This document shows positions 1 to 7,584 of a stretch of DNA of 27,677 bases, in pieces. Where the stretch lies: contig JAHEOG010000221.1 of NCBI GenBank assembly GCA_018609925.1, positions 1-27,677 of the forward strand, given 5' to 3'. Position 1 is the stretch's first letter, and each line of letters begins with the position of its first letter. Source of the DNA: Gammaproteobacteria bacterium (GTDB lineage Bacteria; Pseudomonadota; Gammaproteobacteria; Thiohalorhabdales; Thiohalorhabdaceae). The translations under genes were made by a program, and so were the position numbers. The notes under the pieces were generated by a model. It was not told the origin of the DNA. It saw nothing but the letters and a program-made list of their open reading frames with translations, and ran no database searches.

Positions 1-23
1 GGGATCAGTAACCGCGCCCGCAT
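1..23 (-). CDS. Start of the gene after ccmF, probably CcmG/DsbE (partial)
   Basis: An ATG on the minus strand (position 23) lies three bases after the ccmF stop and opens a frame reading MRARLLI to the window edge. In System I operons the gene after ccmF is normally ccmG/dsbE, a membrane-anchored periplasmic thioredoxin that reduces apocytochrome c cysteines. A short basic start leading into hydrophobic residues fits such an anchor. Only seven codons are visible, so the identification rests on gene order. Confidence 0.5.
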
Positions 24-26
24 GAT

Positions 27-2024
27 TCAGGAAGCCCCGGTGGCGGCGGGGGTGGCGGTGGTCGCCGAGGCCGTCTTCTCCTGGCGGTTCCCGGCGCGCC
101 GGTAACGGCGGTCGGTGAGGGCGATGCCGCCGCCCAGGGCCATGAATACGGCGCCCAGCCAGATCCAGCGCACGAAGGGCTTGTGGTAGAGGCGGATGCT
201 CCAGGCCCCCTGTTCGTTAACGGGCTGGCCGAGGGAGGCGTAGAGATCGCGGGTCAGGCCGGGGTCGATCCCGGCCTCGGTCATGGGTTGGCCGCCGGAG
301 ACGTAATGCCGCTTCTCCGGGCGGAGGGTGGTGACCAAATCGTCGCCCCGGGTCACGCGGAGGGTGCCCCGATCCGATTGGTAGTTGGGGCCTTGGACCT
401 GGCGGATCCCTTCGAAGGTGAAGGTGTAGCCCGCGACCTCGGCCGTCTCGCCGGGCGCCATGCGCAGCCGGCGCTCCGACTCGAAGGCGCTGGTCATGGT
501 GATGCCCACCACCGTGACCGCCAGGCCCAGATGCGCCAGGGCCATGCCGTAGACCCCGGCCGGGAGCCGGGCGAGGCCCTCTCGCAGGGAGCGCTTCCCG
601 GAGACCTGGGCCCAGACCGATTGCAGGCTGGTTACGGCCACCCAGATCGCCAGGCCAAGCCCCAGCGCCACCATGATGGGCATCCCGCCGTCAGCGATCA
701 TGGCCGTAACACCCAATCCGAGCACCGCGGCGCCCAGTAGGGCGTAGCGGAGGTGGCGCCAGAGGCGGGCGAAGGTGTCGTGCTTCCAGCGGGCCAGGTT
801 GCCGATCCCGAGCAGCAGCAGCAGGACGCTCATCAGGGGCAGGAACACCGTATTGAAATAGGGCGGACCCACCGAGAGCTTGCCCCCACCCACGGCCTCC
901 ACGGCGAGGGGGTAGAGGGTACCCAGCAGGACGGTGCCCATGGCCACCACCAGCAAAACATTGTTGGCGAGCAGCAGGGTCTCCCGCGAGACCGGAGCGA
1001 AGCGGGAGCCCCCGAGCGTGGCCGGGCCCCGCAGGGCGTAGAGCAGCAGCGAGGCGCCCACTACCAGACCGAGGAAGGCCAGGATGTAGATGCCCCGGGC
1101 GGGGTCAGTGGCGAAGGCGTGGACGGAGGTTAGGACCCCGGAGCGAACCAGGAAGGTCCCCAGCAGGGACAGCGAGAAGGCGGTGATGGCCAGAAGGACC
1201 GTCCAGGCCTTGAACATTCCCCGTTTCTCGGTGACCGCGAGGGAGTGGATGAGAGCGGTCCCCACCAGCCAGGGCATGAAGGAAGCGTTCTCCACCGGAT
1301 CCCAGAACCACCAGCCGCCCCAGCCCAGCTCGTAGTAGGCCCACCAGCTCCCCACGGCCACGCCCAGGGTCAAGAAGATCCAGGCCAGGGTTACCCAGGG
1401 CCGCGACCAGCGGGCCCAGGCCGCGTCGAGCCGCCCGCCCAGCAGGGCGGCGATGGCGAAGCCGAAGGCCACCGACATGCCCACGTAGCCCATGTACAGG
1501 ATGGGCGGATGGATGATCATGCCGATGTCCTGGAGCAAGGGATTCAGATCGGCGCCGTTGGCGGGGACGGGGGTGAGCCGGGCGAAGGGATTGGAAGTGA
1601 GCAGCATGAACAGCAGGAAACCGGCGCCGACGAGGCCCATCACGCCAAGGACCCGGGCGGTGAACGCCGCCGGCAGGGACCGGCTGAAGGCGGCTACGGC
1701 CACCGTCCAGCCTCCGAGGATCAGCGACCAGAGGAGCATGGAGCCCTCGTGGCCGCCCCAGATGGCGGTGAGCCGGTAGTACAGGGGCAGGGCCCGATTG
1801 GAGTTCTCGGCCACGAAGGCCACCGAGAAATCGCTCACCGCGAAGGAGTAGCCCAGGATGGCGAAGGCGGCGGCGACGAAGCCGAATTGGGCAGAGGCCG
1901 CCGGGCGCGCGACGGCCATCCAGGCCCGGATCCCTCGCTGAGCCCCGATCAGGGGGAACACCGCCTGCACAAGGGCCATGCACAGCGCCACGGCCAGCGC
2001 GATGCTGCCGAGCTCGGGGATCAT
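27..2024 (-). CDS. ccmF: Cytochrome c haem lyase subunit CcmF
   Basis: This 665-residue polytopic inner-membrane protein is the haem lyase core of System I cytochrome c maturation. It takes haem from holo-CcmE and, with CcmH/I, attaches it to CXXCH motifs of apocytochromes in the periplasm. The tryptophan-rich WWD segment is at about residues 234-250 (GWGGWWFWDPVENASF). Conserved features flank it: GGHEGSMLLW near 90-100, IHPPILYMGY near 171-180 and LVRSGVLTSVHAFA further on. Many hydrophobic helices alternate with short loops, and a large periplasmic region lies near the C-terminus. Length is normal for the family. The ATG overlaps the ccmE stop (ATGA), so the two are translationally coupled. 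The partner genes ccmG and ccmH would lie beyond the left edge. Confidence 0.97.
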   Translation of the reverse strand: MIPELGSIALAVALCMALVQAVFPLIGAQRGIRAWMAVARPAASAQFGFVAAAFAILGYSFAVSDFSVAFVAENSNRALPLYYRLTAIWGGHEGSMLLWSLILGGWTVAVAAFSRSLPAAFTARVLGVMGLVGAGFLLFMLLTSNPFARLTPVPANGADLNPLLQDIGMIIHPPILYMGYVGMSVAFGFAIAALLGGRLDAAWARWSRPWVTLAWIFLTLGVAVGSWWAYYELGWGGWWFWDPVENASFMPWLVGTALIHSLAVTEKRGMFKAWTVLLAITAFSLSLLGTFLVRSGVLTSVHAFATDPARGIYILAFLGLVVGASLLLYALRGPATLGGSRFAPVSRETLLLANNVLLVVAMGTVLLGTLYPLAVEAVGGGKLSVGPPYFNTVFLPLMSVLLLLLGIGNLARWKHDTFARLWRHLRYALLGAAVLGLGVTAMIADGGMPIMVALGLGLAIWVAVTSLQSVWAQVSGKRSLREGLARLPAGVYGMALAHLGLAVTVVGITMTSAFESERRLRMAPGETAEVAGYTFTFEGIRQVQGPNYQSDRGTLRVTRGDDLVTTLRPEKRHYVSGGQPMTEAGIDPGLTRDLYASLGQPVNEQGAWSIRLYHKPFVRWIWLGAVFMALGGGIALTDRRYRRAGNRQEKTASATTATPAATGAS

Positions 2025-2491
2025 TGGGGCGACCCGTCTGGACCGCCAGGGCCGTGGGGTGGTTGGGCTCCGGCCTTCTCCAGGGACTCCGTCACTTCCG
2101 GGGGCATGTAGTTCTCGTCGTGCTTGGCCAGCACCTCCTCGGCGACGAATACCCCCTCGCCGTTGAGCTTGCCGTTGGCAACGATGCCCTGGCCTTCCCG
2201 GAAGAGGTCGGGGAGGATGCCGTTGTAGACCACCGGCACCTCGTGGGCGGTATCGGTGACAACAAAGCGCACCCGGAGCTCCTCGTCGCCCCGCTGCAAG
2301 CTACCCTCCTTGACCAGCCCCCCGACCCGGAACGTGCGGCCGGTGGGTGCCTTCCCCTGGGCCACCTCGGTGGGGCTGTGGAAGAGGATGAGGTTCTCCT
2401 GGAACGCCGTCAGGAACAGGGCAGTGGCGCCCGCCATGCCCAGCACCACCAGCCCGGCCAGGTAGAGGCGTCTCTTGCGGCGAGGCGTCAT
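2021..2491 (-). CDS. ccmE: Periplasmic haem chaperone CcmE
   Basis: This 156-residue protein binds haem covalently for a short time and carries it from CcmABCD to CcmF. It has a basic N-terminus (MTPRRKRR), one membrane anchor at about residues 10-30 and a periplasmic OB-fold domain. The C-terminal HDENYMP motif supplies the haem-attaching histidine (H124) and the nearby tyrosine (Y128). Length is normal. Its ATG overlaps the ccmD stop and its stop overlaps the ccmF start, so D-E-F are read as a coupled block. Confidence 0.97.
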   Translation of the reverse strand: MTPRRKRRLYLAGLVVLGMAGATALFLTAFQENLILFHSPTEVAQGKAPTGRTFRVGGLVKEGSLQRGDEELRVRFVVTDTAHEVPVVYNGILPDLFREGQGIVANGKLNGEGVFVAEEVLAKHDENYMPPEVTESLEKAGAQPPHGPGGPDGSPQ

Positions 2492-2652
2492 GCGCTTGTC
2501 TTCCCTCGGGGCTCCTGGCTGGCCAAGCGCCGGAGGATCCGGCGCTCCCGGCGGCGGGCCGCCACCGGGGTCCCGATCAGCACCAGCAGGACCAGGCCGT
2601 AGGCGGGCCAGACGAAGGGGTAGTAGCCCCCCATATACAGGAATTCCTGCAA
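2488..2652 (-). CDS. ccmD: Haem exporter protein CcmD, TTG start
   Basis: This is a 54-residue single-span membrane protein that helps release holo-CcmE from the CcmABC complex. The frame reads QEFLYMGGYYPFVWPAYGL, the characteristic CcmD N-terminus, then a hydrophobic helix and a very basic cytoplasmic tail (AARRRERRILRR). I place the start at TTG 2652 because a strong Shine-Dalgarno (AAGGAGGT, about 2664-2657) sits at the right distance. That site also overlaps the ccmC stop. ATG 2634 is a possible internal start but would remove conserved residues. The gene is short and has a non-ATG start, so automated callers could miss it. Confidence 0.93.
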   Translation of the reverse strand: MQEFLYMGGYYPFVWPAYGLVLLVLIGTPVAARRRERRILRRLASQEPRGKTSA

Positions 2653-2662
2653 GGTCACCTCC

Positions 2663-3406
2663 TTAGGTCCTGCGGCGGCGCGCCAGTTCCCGGACCCATC
2701 CGCTGCGAGCCTCGCCCTCCAGCAGCTCGCAGCGGGCCCGGATCAGCCCCGTGGTGGCGAAATGCAACAGGAAGCCGAGCGCCATCACCAGCAAGGGGGC
2801 CAGCATGGTGAGGCTGATGGAGGGCGCGTCCAGCTTGGTGACCGTGGGGCCCTGGTGCAGTGTGGCCCACCACTCCACCGAGTAATGGATGATGGGGATA
2901 TTCACCACCCCCACCAGAGCCAGGACGGCCCCGGCTCGCGCTGCCGTGCGCCGATCCTCCATGGCGGACTGCAGGGCGATGAAGCCCAGGTACAGGAACA
3001 GCAGGATCAGCTCCGAGGTGAGGCGGGCGTCCCAGACCCAGTAGGTTCCCCACATGGGCTTGCCCCACAGGGACCCGGTAACCAGGGCGAGGAAGGTGAA
3101 CCAAGCGCCCAAGGGGGCGGCGGCCCGCATGACCGCCTCTGCCACCTTCAGCCGCCAGACCAAGGTCACGGCCCCCGCCCCGGCCATGACAGCGTAGACG
3201 AACAAGGACATCCACGCGGCGGGCACGTGGACGAAGATGATGCGATAGGAGTCGCCCTGCTCGTAGTCCGGAGGGGCGATCACCAGCCCCCAGTACAATC
3301 CCACGATCAGCACCACCAGGGTGGCCGATCCCAGCCAGGGGTTCAGCCGCTCGGCAACGCGATAGAAGTGCTTGGGGCTGGCAAGCCTATGGAACCATAG
3401 CCACAT
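2663..3406 (-). CDS. ccmC: Haem-handling membrane protein CcmC
   Basis: This 247-residue, six-helix inner-membrane protein loads haem onto CcmE. The tryptophan-rich periplasmic motif is at about residues 114-126 (WGKPMWGTYWVWD). A conserved periplasmic histidine lies in FVHVPAAW (H60), and a second haem-ligand region lies in the IIHYSVEWW stretch near 180. The N-terminus (MWLWFHRLASPKHFY) is typical of the proteobacterial family, and length is standard. It starts 5 bp after the ccmB stop, and its TAA lies inside the ccmD ribosome-binding region. Confidence 0.97.
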   Translation of the reverse strand: MWLWFHRLASPKHFYRVAERLNPWLGSATLVVLIVGLYWGLVIAPPDYEQGDSYRIIFVHVPAAWMSLFVYAVMAGAGAVTLVWRLKVAEAVMRAAAPLGAWFTFLALVTGSLWGKPMWGTYWVWDARLTSELILLFLYLGFIALQSAMEDRRTAARAGAVLALVGVVNIPIIHYSVEWWATLHQGPTVTKLDAPSISLTMLAPLLVMALGFLLHFATTGLIRARCELLEGEARSGWVRELARRRRT

Positions 3407-3411
3407 GGAGG

Positions 3412-4080
3412 CTACCCCAGGGAGATCCGTACGGAGGCGGCTGTCGCCGGTGGTGCCAGGGTGACCGCCAGCACCAGCAGGGCCGCCAGGAAGTAGATCG
3501 GTCCCGCCGCCGACAGGCCGGCCGCGGCATTATCCACCGCCCCTGCGGCAAAGATCAGGACCGGTACATACAGGGGCAGGACCAGCAGGGCCAGCAGGAG
3601 CCCGCCTCGGCGGAGGCCGACGGTGAGTGCCACGCCGATGGCTCCGACCAGGGACAGCGTTGGAGTGCCCAAGGCCAGGGTTGCGACGAGCACCGGCAGG
3701 GCTTGCCCGGGCAGGTTCACGAACAGCGCCAGCAAGGGCGATATCAGGATTAGGGGCAGCCCCGTGGCGAGCCAATGGGCCGCCACCTTGGCCAGCAAAA
3801 GCAGGGCCGGGGGATGCGGGGAGAGCAGGAGCTGCTCCAGGGAGCCGTCCTCGAAATCGGACCGGAACAGGGCCTCCATGGCCAGGGTGGCGGCGAGCAG
3901 GGCGGCGACCCATAGGATCCCGGGGGCGATCCGGGCCAGGGTCTCCTGGGCCGGCCCCAGTGCCAGCGGGAACAGGGTGACCACGACCACGAAGAAGACC
4001 AAGGGATTGCCGAGCTCCCCACGCCGGCGCAGGGCGAGCACCAGATCGCGCCCTAGGATGGCGGCGAAGGCCCGGACCAA
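3412..4080 (-). CDS. ccmB: Haem exporter permease CcmB, TTG start
   Basis: This 222-residue membrane protein pairs with the ATPase CcmA to drive release of holo-CcmE from CcmC. The N-terminal stretch (ILGRDLVLALRRRGELGNPLVFF) and a later acidic segment (FRSDFEDGSLEQLLLSP) are typical of CcmB, and about six hydrophobic helices follow. The first codon of the frame is TTG at 4080. It is supported by GGGGAGG about seven bases upstream and by the position two bases after the ccmA stop. No upstream in-frame ATG is compatible with this arrangement. Confidence 0.95.
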   Translation of the reverse strand: MVRAFAAILGRDLVLALRRRGELGNPLVFFVVVVTLFPLALGPAQETLARIAPGILWVAALLAATLAMEALFRSDFEDGSLEQLLLSPHPPALLLLAKVAAHWLATGLPLILISPLLALFVNLPGQALPVLVATLALGTPTLSLVGAIGVALTVGLRRGGLLLALLVLPLYVPVLIFAAGAVDNAAAGLSAAGPIYFLAALLVLAVTLAPPATAASVRISLG

Positions 4081-4082
4081 GG

Positions 4083-4775
4083 CTAGGCCTCCCCGGCGCG
4101 AACGGTTGCGCCCAGCTGGATCCGTGTCACCGCCGTATCCCTTAGCTCCATGGACTGATGGGTGGAGAGGATGGCCATGCCCCCGCTGCCGCAGTGTCCT
4201 TCCAAAAGGGCCTCCACCCGCTGCTTGGCCTCCCGGTCCAGCGCCGTCAGGGGCTCGTCCAGGATCCAGAGCCGGGCCCCTTGCACCGACAGCCGTGCCA
4301 GGGCGGCGCGGCGGCCCTGTCCGGCGGAGAGCTCTCCCACCGGGGTGTCTCCTTGGGCCTCGAGCCCGAGCCGGGCCAGGGCCTCCTCGACCCCGTTAAT
4401 CCCGTGCGTTGGGCTTGTCCCGAGAGCTGCCGCTACCCGCAGATTCTCCCGGGGCGTCAGATCGGCCTTGATCCCCGGCGAGTGGCCCAGGAAGGCGAGT
4501 TGGGCCAGGTAGTCGGGCCGGACCTCCTCGGCGGGCATCCCGTTCCAGCGCACCTCCCCCGCTTCGGGAAGGGCCAGCAGGCAGAGGATGCGCAGCAGGG
4601 TGGTCTTGCCGCAGCCGTTGGGGCCTTCGATCTGGAGGAGCTCCCCGGGGCCGAGGCGGAAGCCGAACTCCTCGAACAGTGTCCGTCCCCCGCGGGCTCC
4701 GGTTAGCCCCAGTCCCTCCAGAAGGGCCTGGGTTGCCCGGGTGTGGTGCGGGGACGGGGAGGGATGGGTGGGCAT
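4083..4775 (-). CDS. ccmA: Haem exporter ATP-binding protein CcmA
   Basis: This is the cytoplasmic ABC ATPase of the CcmABCD complex. ATP hydrolysis is used to free holo-CcmE rather than to move haem itself. Visible motifs are Walker A GPNGCGKTT (residues 51-59), the ABC signature LSAGQGRRAALARL and Walker B LWILDEPLTALD, with a following switch histidine (LSTHQ). The start at ATG 4775 gives 230 residues, still about 20 longer than most CcmA. An upstream ATG at 4832 would overlap the hemL-ccmA spacer and add a non-conserved, basic tail. No strong Shine-Dalgarno decides the start, so the true one could be further in. Confidence 0.93.
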   Translation of the reverse strand: MPTHPSPSPHHTRATQALLEGLGLTGARGGRTLFEEFGFRLGPGELLQIEGPNGCGKTTLLRILCLLALPEAGEVRWNGMPAEEVRPDYLAQLAFLGHSPGIKADLTPRENLRVAAALGTSPTHGINGVEEALARLGLEAQGDTPVGELSAGQGRRAALARLSVQGARLWILDEPLTALDREAKQRVEALLEGHCGSGGMAILSTHQSMELRDTAVTRIQLGATVRAGEA

Positions 4776-4818
4776 GGAATCGCCGGGGGTGAACGAAGCG
4801 CGGACGGTAGCACGGGCC

Positions 4819-4836
4819 CGCGGCGATGTCACCGCG
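4819..4836. other. Small hairpin between hemL and ccmA
   Basis: A CGCGG/CCGCG stem with an eight-base loop sits just after the hemL stop on the minus strand. No T-run follows it, so it is not a clear terminator. It could damp read-through into ccmA or stabilise processed mRNA. Short GC stems also arise by chance in a genome this rich in G and C. Confidence 0.25.
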
Positions 4837-4847
4837 TTGACCGGGCT

Positions 4848-6128
4848 TCAGGCCATCCCGGCCAGGACCCGCCGGGCGGCTTCCAGGGTGGCCTCCACAT
4901 CGGCCTCGCTGTGTGCCCGGGAGAGGAAGCCCGCCTCGTAGGGGGAGGGCGCGAGGTAGACGCCCTCTGCCAGCATGCCGTGGAAGAACTGGGCGAAGCG
5001 GTGGGCGTCGGCGTCCCGCACGCCGTCGAAGCCCCGGACCGGGCGCTGGGAGAAGAAGATCCCGAACATGGCCCCCACGTGGTTCTCGGCGATCGGCACC
5101 CCGGCCTCGCTCCCGGCCGTGGCCAGGCCTTCGGCGAGCCGTGCGGTGCGCTCGCCCAGCTCGGCGAAAAGGGTGTCGTCCAGAGCCCGCAGCGTCGCCA
5201 GACCGGCTGCCATGGTTACCGGGTTCCCCGCCAGGGTCCCCGCCTGGTAGACGGGCCCCTCGGGCGAGAGATGGGCCATGATCGCTTCCCGGCCCCCGAA
5301 GGCGCCCACCGGCATGCCCCCGCCGATGACCTTGCCGAGGCAGGTCAGGTCGGGGTGGACGCCGTAGTGCGCCTGAGCCCCGCCGAGGCCCACCCGGAAC
5401 CCGGTCATGACCTCGTCGAAGATAAGCACGGCCCCGGTGCGGTCGCAGGCCTCGCGCAAGGCCTGGAGGAACTCGGGCTCCGGAGGGACACAGCCCATGT
5501 TGCCGGCCACCGGCTCCAAGATCACCGCGGCCACCTCGCCGTCGAGGTCCTCGAAAAGGGCGCGAAGCGCCTCGGGGTCGTTGTAGGGCAGGGTATGGGT
5601 GTGCTCGGCCAGACCCGCGGGCACGCCCGGGCTGGACGGCACACCCAGGGAGAGGGCCCCCGAGCCGGCCTTGACCAGAAGGCTGTCCACGTGGCCGTGG
5701 TAGCAGCCCTCGAACTTCACCACATTGTCCCGGTTGGTGTAGCCGCGGGCGAGGCGCAGGGCGCTCATGGTGGCCTCGGTCCCGGAATTGCACATCCGGA
5801 CCCGGTCTATCGAGGGAACCTGCTCGCACAGGAAGCGGGCCATCTCCGTTTCCAGCTCGGTGGGGGTGCCGAAGCTGGTGCCCTTGCCCGCCGCCTCCTG
5901 GACGGCCCGAACCACTTCGGGCGCAGCATGGCCCAGGATGAGGGGGCCCCAGGAGCCCACGTAGTCGATGTAGGACACGCCGTCGGCGTCCCAGATCCGG
6001 GAGCCCTCACCGCGCTCCATGAACAGTGGGGTCCCGCCCACCGGCTTGAAGGCCCGGACCGAGGAGTTCACCCCGCCCGGGATGTAGCGGCTGGCCTCCG
6101 CGAACAGCTCCTCCGAGCGCTTGCCCAT
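4848..6128 (-). CDS. hemL: Glutamate-1-semialdehyde 2,1-aminomutase
   Basis: This PLP enzyme converts glutamate-1-semialdehyde to 5-aminolevulinate in the C5 route of tetrapyrrole synthesis in the cytoplasm. The 426-residue length matches the family. Visible signatures are YIPGGVNSSVRAF at the N-terminus, NSGTEATMSALRLAR (114-128), the cofactor aspartate in LIFDEVMTGFR (D238) and the Schiff-base lysine in LGKVIGGGMPVGAFGG (K266). The ATG is preceded by GAGGTG eight bases upstream. It is the first gene of the minus-strand block and ends 72 bp before ccmA, so haem-precursor synthesis and haem delivery to cytochromes may be co-expressed. Confidence 0.98.
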   Translation of the reverse strand: MGKRSEELFAEASRYIPGGVNSSVRAFKPVGGTPLFMERGEGSRIWDADGVSYIDYVGSWGPLILGHAAPEVVRAVQEAAGKGTSFGTPTELETEMARFLCEQVPSIDRVRMCNSGTEATMSALRLARGYTNRDNVVKFEGCYHGHVDSLLVKAGSGALSLGVPSSPGVPAGLAEHTHTLPYNDPEALRALFEDLDGEVAAVILEPVAGNMGCVPPEPEFLQALREACDRTGAVLIFDEVMTGFRVGLGGAQAHYGVHPDLTCLGKVIGGGMPVGAFGGREAIMAHLSPEGPVYQAGTLAGNPVTMAAGLATLRALDDTLFAELGERTARLAEGLATAGSEAGVPIAENHVGAMFGIFFSQRPVRGFDGVRDADAHRFAQFFHGMLAEGVYLAPSPYEAGFLSRAHSEADVEATLEAARRVLAGMA

Positions 6129-6488
6129 GCCTGAACACCTCGCCTGTGGGATTCGGGCAGCGGCAAAAGCTAAGGACCGGCTTGCCGCCTGTCAATCGAG
6201 GTCACGCCGAGAGGCCAAGGCGCCAAGACGGCTAGAGGCGAGCCAGAAAACCCCTACCCAGCGCAGTTGGGGTCTTGGCGTAGTTGGGGTCTTGCCGAAG
6301 CCGGCTTGGCCGAAGAGGGCTGCGCGACGCAGGCCGAAGCCCGCACGGTATCGCGTGGAGCGTAGCGACGAAGGCATCTCGTCGATCGAGCCCCCTCCGG
6401 CAGATTCCTTCGTTTCGCTGGGATTGACGGATGCCCGTCACCGCGAGCGGTAGCGAAGCGTGCTCTCGGGATCGGGCTCCTCAGGGAG

Positions 6489-6509
6489 ATTCCCGCCCAA
6501 GGCGGGAAT
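6489..6509. repeat. REP-like perfect hairpin
   Basis: A perfect nine-base stem, ATTCCCGCC and GGCGGGAAT, surrounds a three-base loop and is followed by GACGA. It closely resembles the short palindromic units often scattered between proteobacterial genes. It lies inside the larger repeat block. Confidence 0.7.
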
Positions 6510-6540
6510 GACGACCCCGTTGTTGGACCAGGCCCCCCTT

Positions 6541-6571
6541 ATTCCGGCCATCCGAAGGGATGAGCCGGAAT
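6541..6571. repeat. REP-like imperfect hairpin
   Basis: An outer stem of eight bases (ATTCCGGC/GCCGGAAT) and an inner stem of five (CATCC/GGATG) close on a GAAG loop, with one bulged A. It shares the ATTCC...GGAAT ends with the hairpin at 6489-6509, so the two are probably related repeat units. Confidence 0.65.
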
Positions 6572-6775
6572 CCCGCGGGGGACCGCCCCGGTTCAAGGCG
6601 AACGGCCCTTTTGGAGATCCCGCTCCTGTTCCCGCGCTGGGTCGGACCCGGCTCCTTATGGGCGTCAGGAATGACGTCGCTGAAGACCTTGCGCGGGCAG
6701 GCCTTGGCCCTCGCCCGGGACGGGGGGTTTTCCCTGTATTCTTGGCGCCTTGGCGTCTCGGCGTTCACCGGAGCC

Positions 6776-7429
6776 TCACCAACGCAGGCGCATCAGGTTG
6801 TTGAGGCGCCGCGCAGCCTCGGTTAGGTCCTCTTGTTCCAAAAGGCCGCTGGTCACCGCCGCCGCGTCGGCCCCGGCCAGGGCCAGAGGCCCGGCGTTTT
6901 CCTGGGTGATCCCGCCGACGGCGACGATGGGGATCCGGATCCGGGCACGTGCCCGCTGCAGTAGGGCGCGTGGAGCCCGGATCGCCCCGGGTTTGGTGGG
7001 GGAGGGGTAAAAGGCCCCGAAGGCCACGTAGTCCGCTCCTTGGTCCTCGGCGGCGACCGCCCGCTCCAGCTCGTTGTAGCAGGAGACCCCGATGAGGGCG
7101 TCTTCCCCCAGGAGCTTGCAGGCGTCGGTCACGGCGGGATCGTCGCGGCCAAGGTGGACCCCGTCGGCACCGGCATCCCGCGCCAGCTCGGGATCGTCGT
7201 TGACAAGGAGATAGGCCCCGTAGCGATGGCCGAGCTCGGCCAGGGTCCTGGCCTCCGCCAGCCTTTGGTCCCGGCCTCCGGACTTGTCCCGGTACTGGAC
7301 CAGGCGCAGGCCCCCCTCCAGGGCCGCGCGGACCGTGGACTCCAGCTCCTCGGGGGAGAGACGCTGGCGGTCGGCGATCAGGTAGGCTCCCCGGATGGGG
7401 GAGAGGCGGTGGTCCGGTGCGGCGGTCAT
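6776..7429 (-). CDS. thiE: Thiamine phosphate synthase ThiE
   Basis: This 217-residue TIM-barrel enzyme couples HMP pyrophosphate with the thiazole phosphate to form thiamine monophosphate. Family motifs appear in order: LVQYRDK (43-49), LLVNDDPELA, DGVHLG, IGVSCYNE, DYVAFGAFYPSPTKP (phosphate and pyrophosphate binding) and IVAVGGI. Length is normal. AAGGGAA lies upstream of the ATG. I saw no THI-box (TPP riboswitch) elements upstream. The 3' end abuts the repeat block. It is separated from thiD by hpnB on the other strand, so the two thi genes are not co-transcribed. Confidence 0.96.
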   Translation of the reverse strand: MTAAPDHRLSPIRGAYLIADRQRLSPEELESTVRAALEGGLRLVQYRDKSGGRDQRLAEARTLAELGHRYGAYLLVNDDPELARDAGADGVHLGRDDPAVTDACKLLGEDALIGVSCYNELERAVAAEDQGADYVAFGAFYPSPTKPGAIRAPRALLQRARARIRIPIVAVGGITQENAGPLALAGADAAAVTSGLLEQEDLTEAARRLNNLMRLRW

Positions 7430-7584
7430 CGCGTTCCCTTTGCCCGCTGCGGGGCGGTATATGGTAGATCGGCAAGCGCCGGCCCCGTTCCTTCCCAGTC
7501 CATAGCCTGGGAGCAGCGCGGGGCCATTGCAAGACCGGGGTGGCAGGCATTCGTTCGTTGGGCCCGGGCAATGAGGACTGGACC

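Larger units (their letters stand above)
6204..6764. repeat. Intergenic repeat block bounded by a 24-bp inverted repeat
   Basis: The hemL-thiE gap (6129-6775) contains no credible gene. Its outer limits are an inverted pair, 6204-6227 and 6741-6764, identical at 23 of 24 positions and built around GCCAAGGCGCCAAG. Inside lie two adjacent copies of a 17-bp unit starting AGTTGGGGTCTTG (6265-6281, 6282-6298). There are also segments resembling the widespread GCGAGCGTAGCGAAGCAATC-type intergenic repeat (6351-6380, and a head-to-head pair 6402-6430 and 6435-6466) and two strong hairpins. No transposase is present. This could be a non-autonomous MITE-like element or an accumulation of REP-like repeats. 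Confidence 0.65.

Noticed and set aside
4743..6134. 463-codon plus-strand frame opposite hemL, and a 477-codon minus-strand frame at 4396-5829
   Set aside because: Both overlap hemL and ccmA, whose products match their families throughout. The alternatives have shadow-type composition only.
6121..6453. Open frames in the hemL-thiE gap (also 6460-6804, 6481-6768)
   Set aside because: They read through the inverted repeats and hairpins, lack ribosome sites and show no protein-like pattern.
7430..7584. TPP riboswitch upstream of thiE or near thiD
   Set aside because: I looked for the conserved THI-box elements (CUGAGA and the later GCGNAGGGA-type segment) and did not find them in the spacers.
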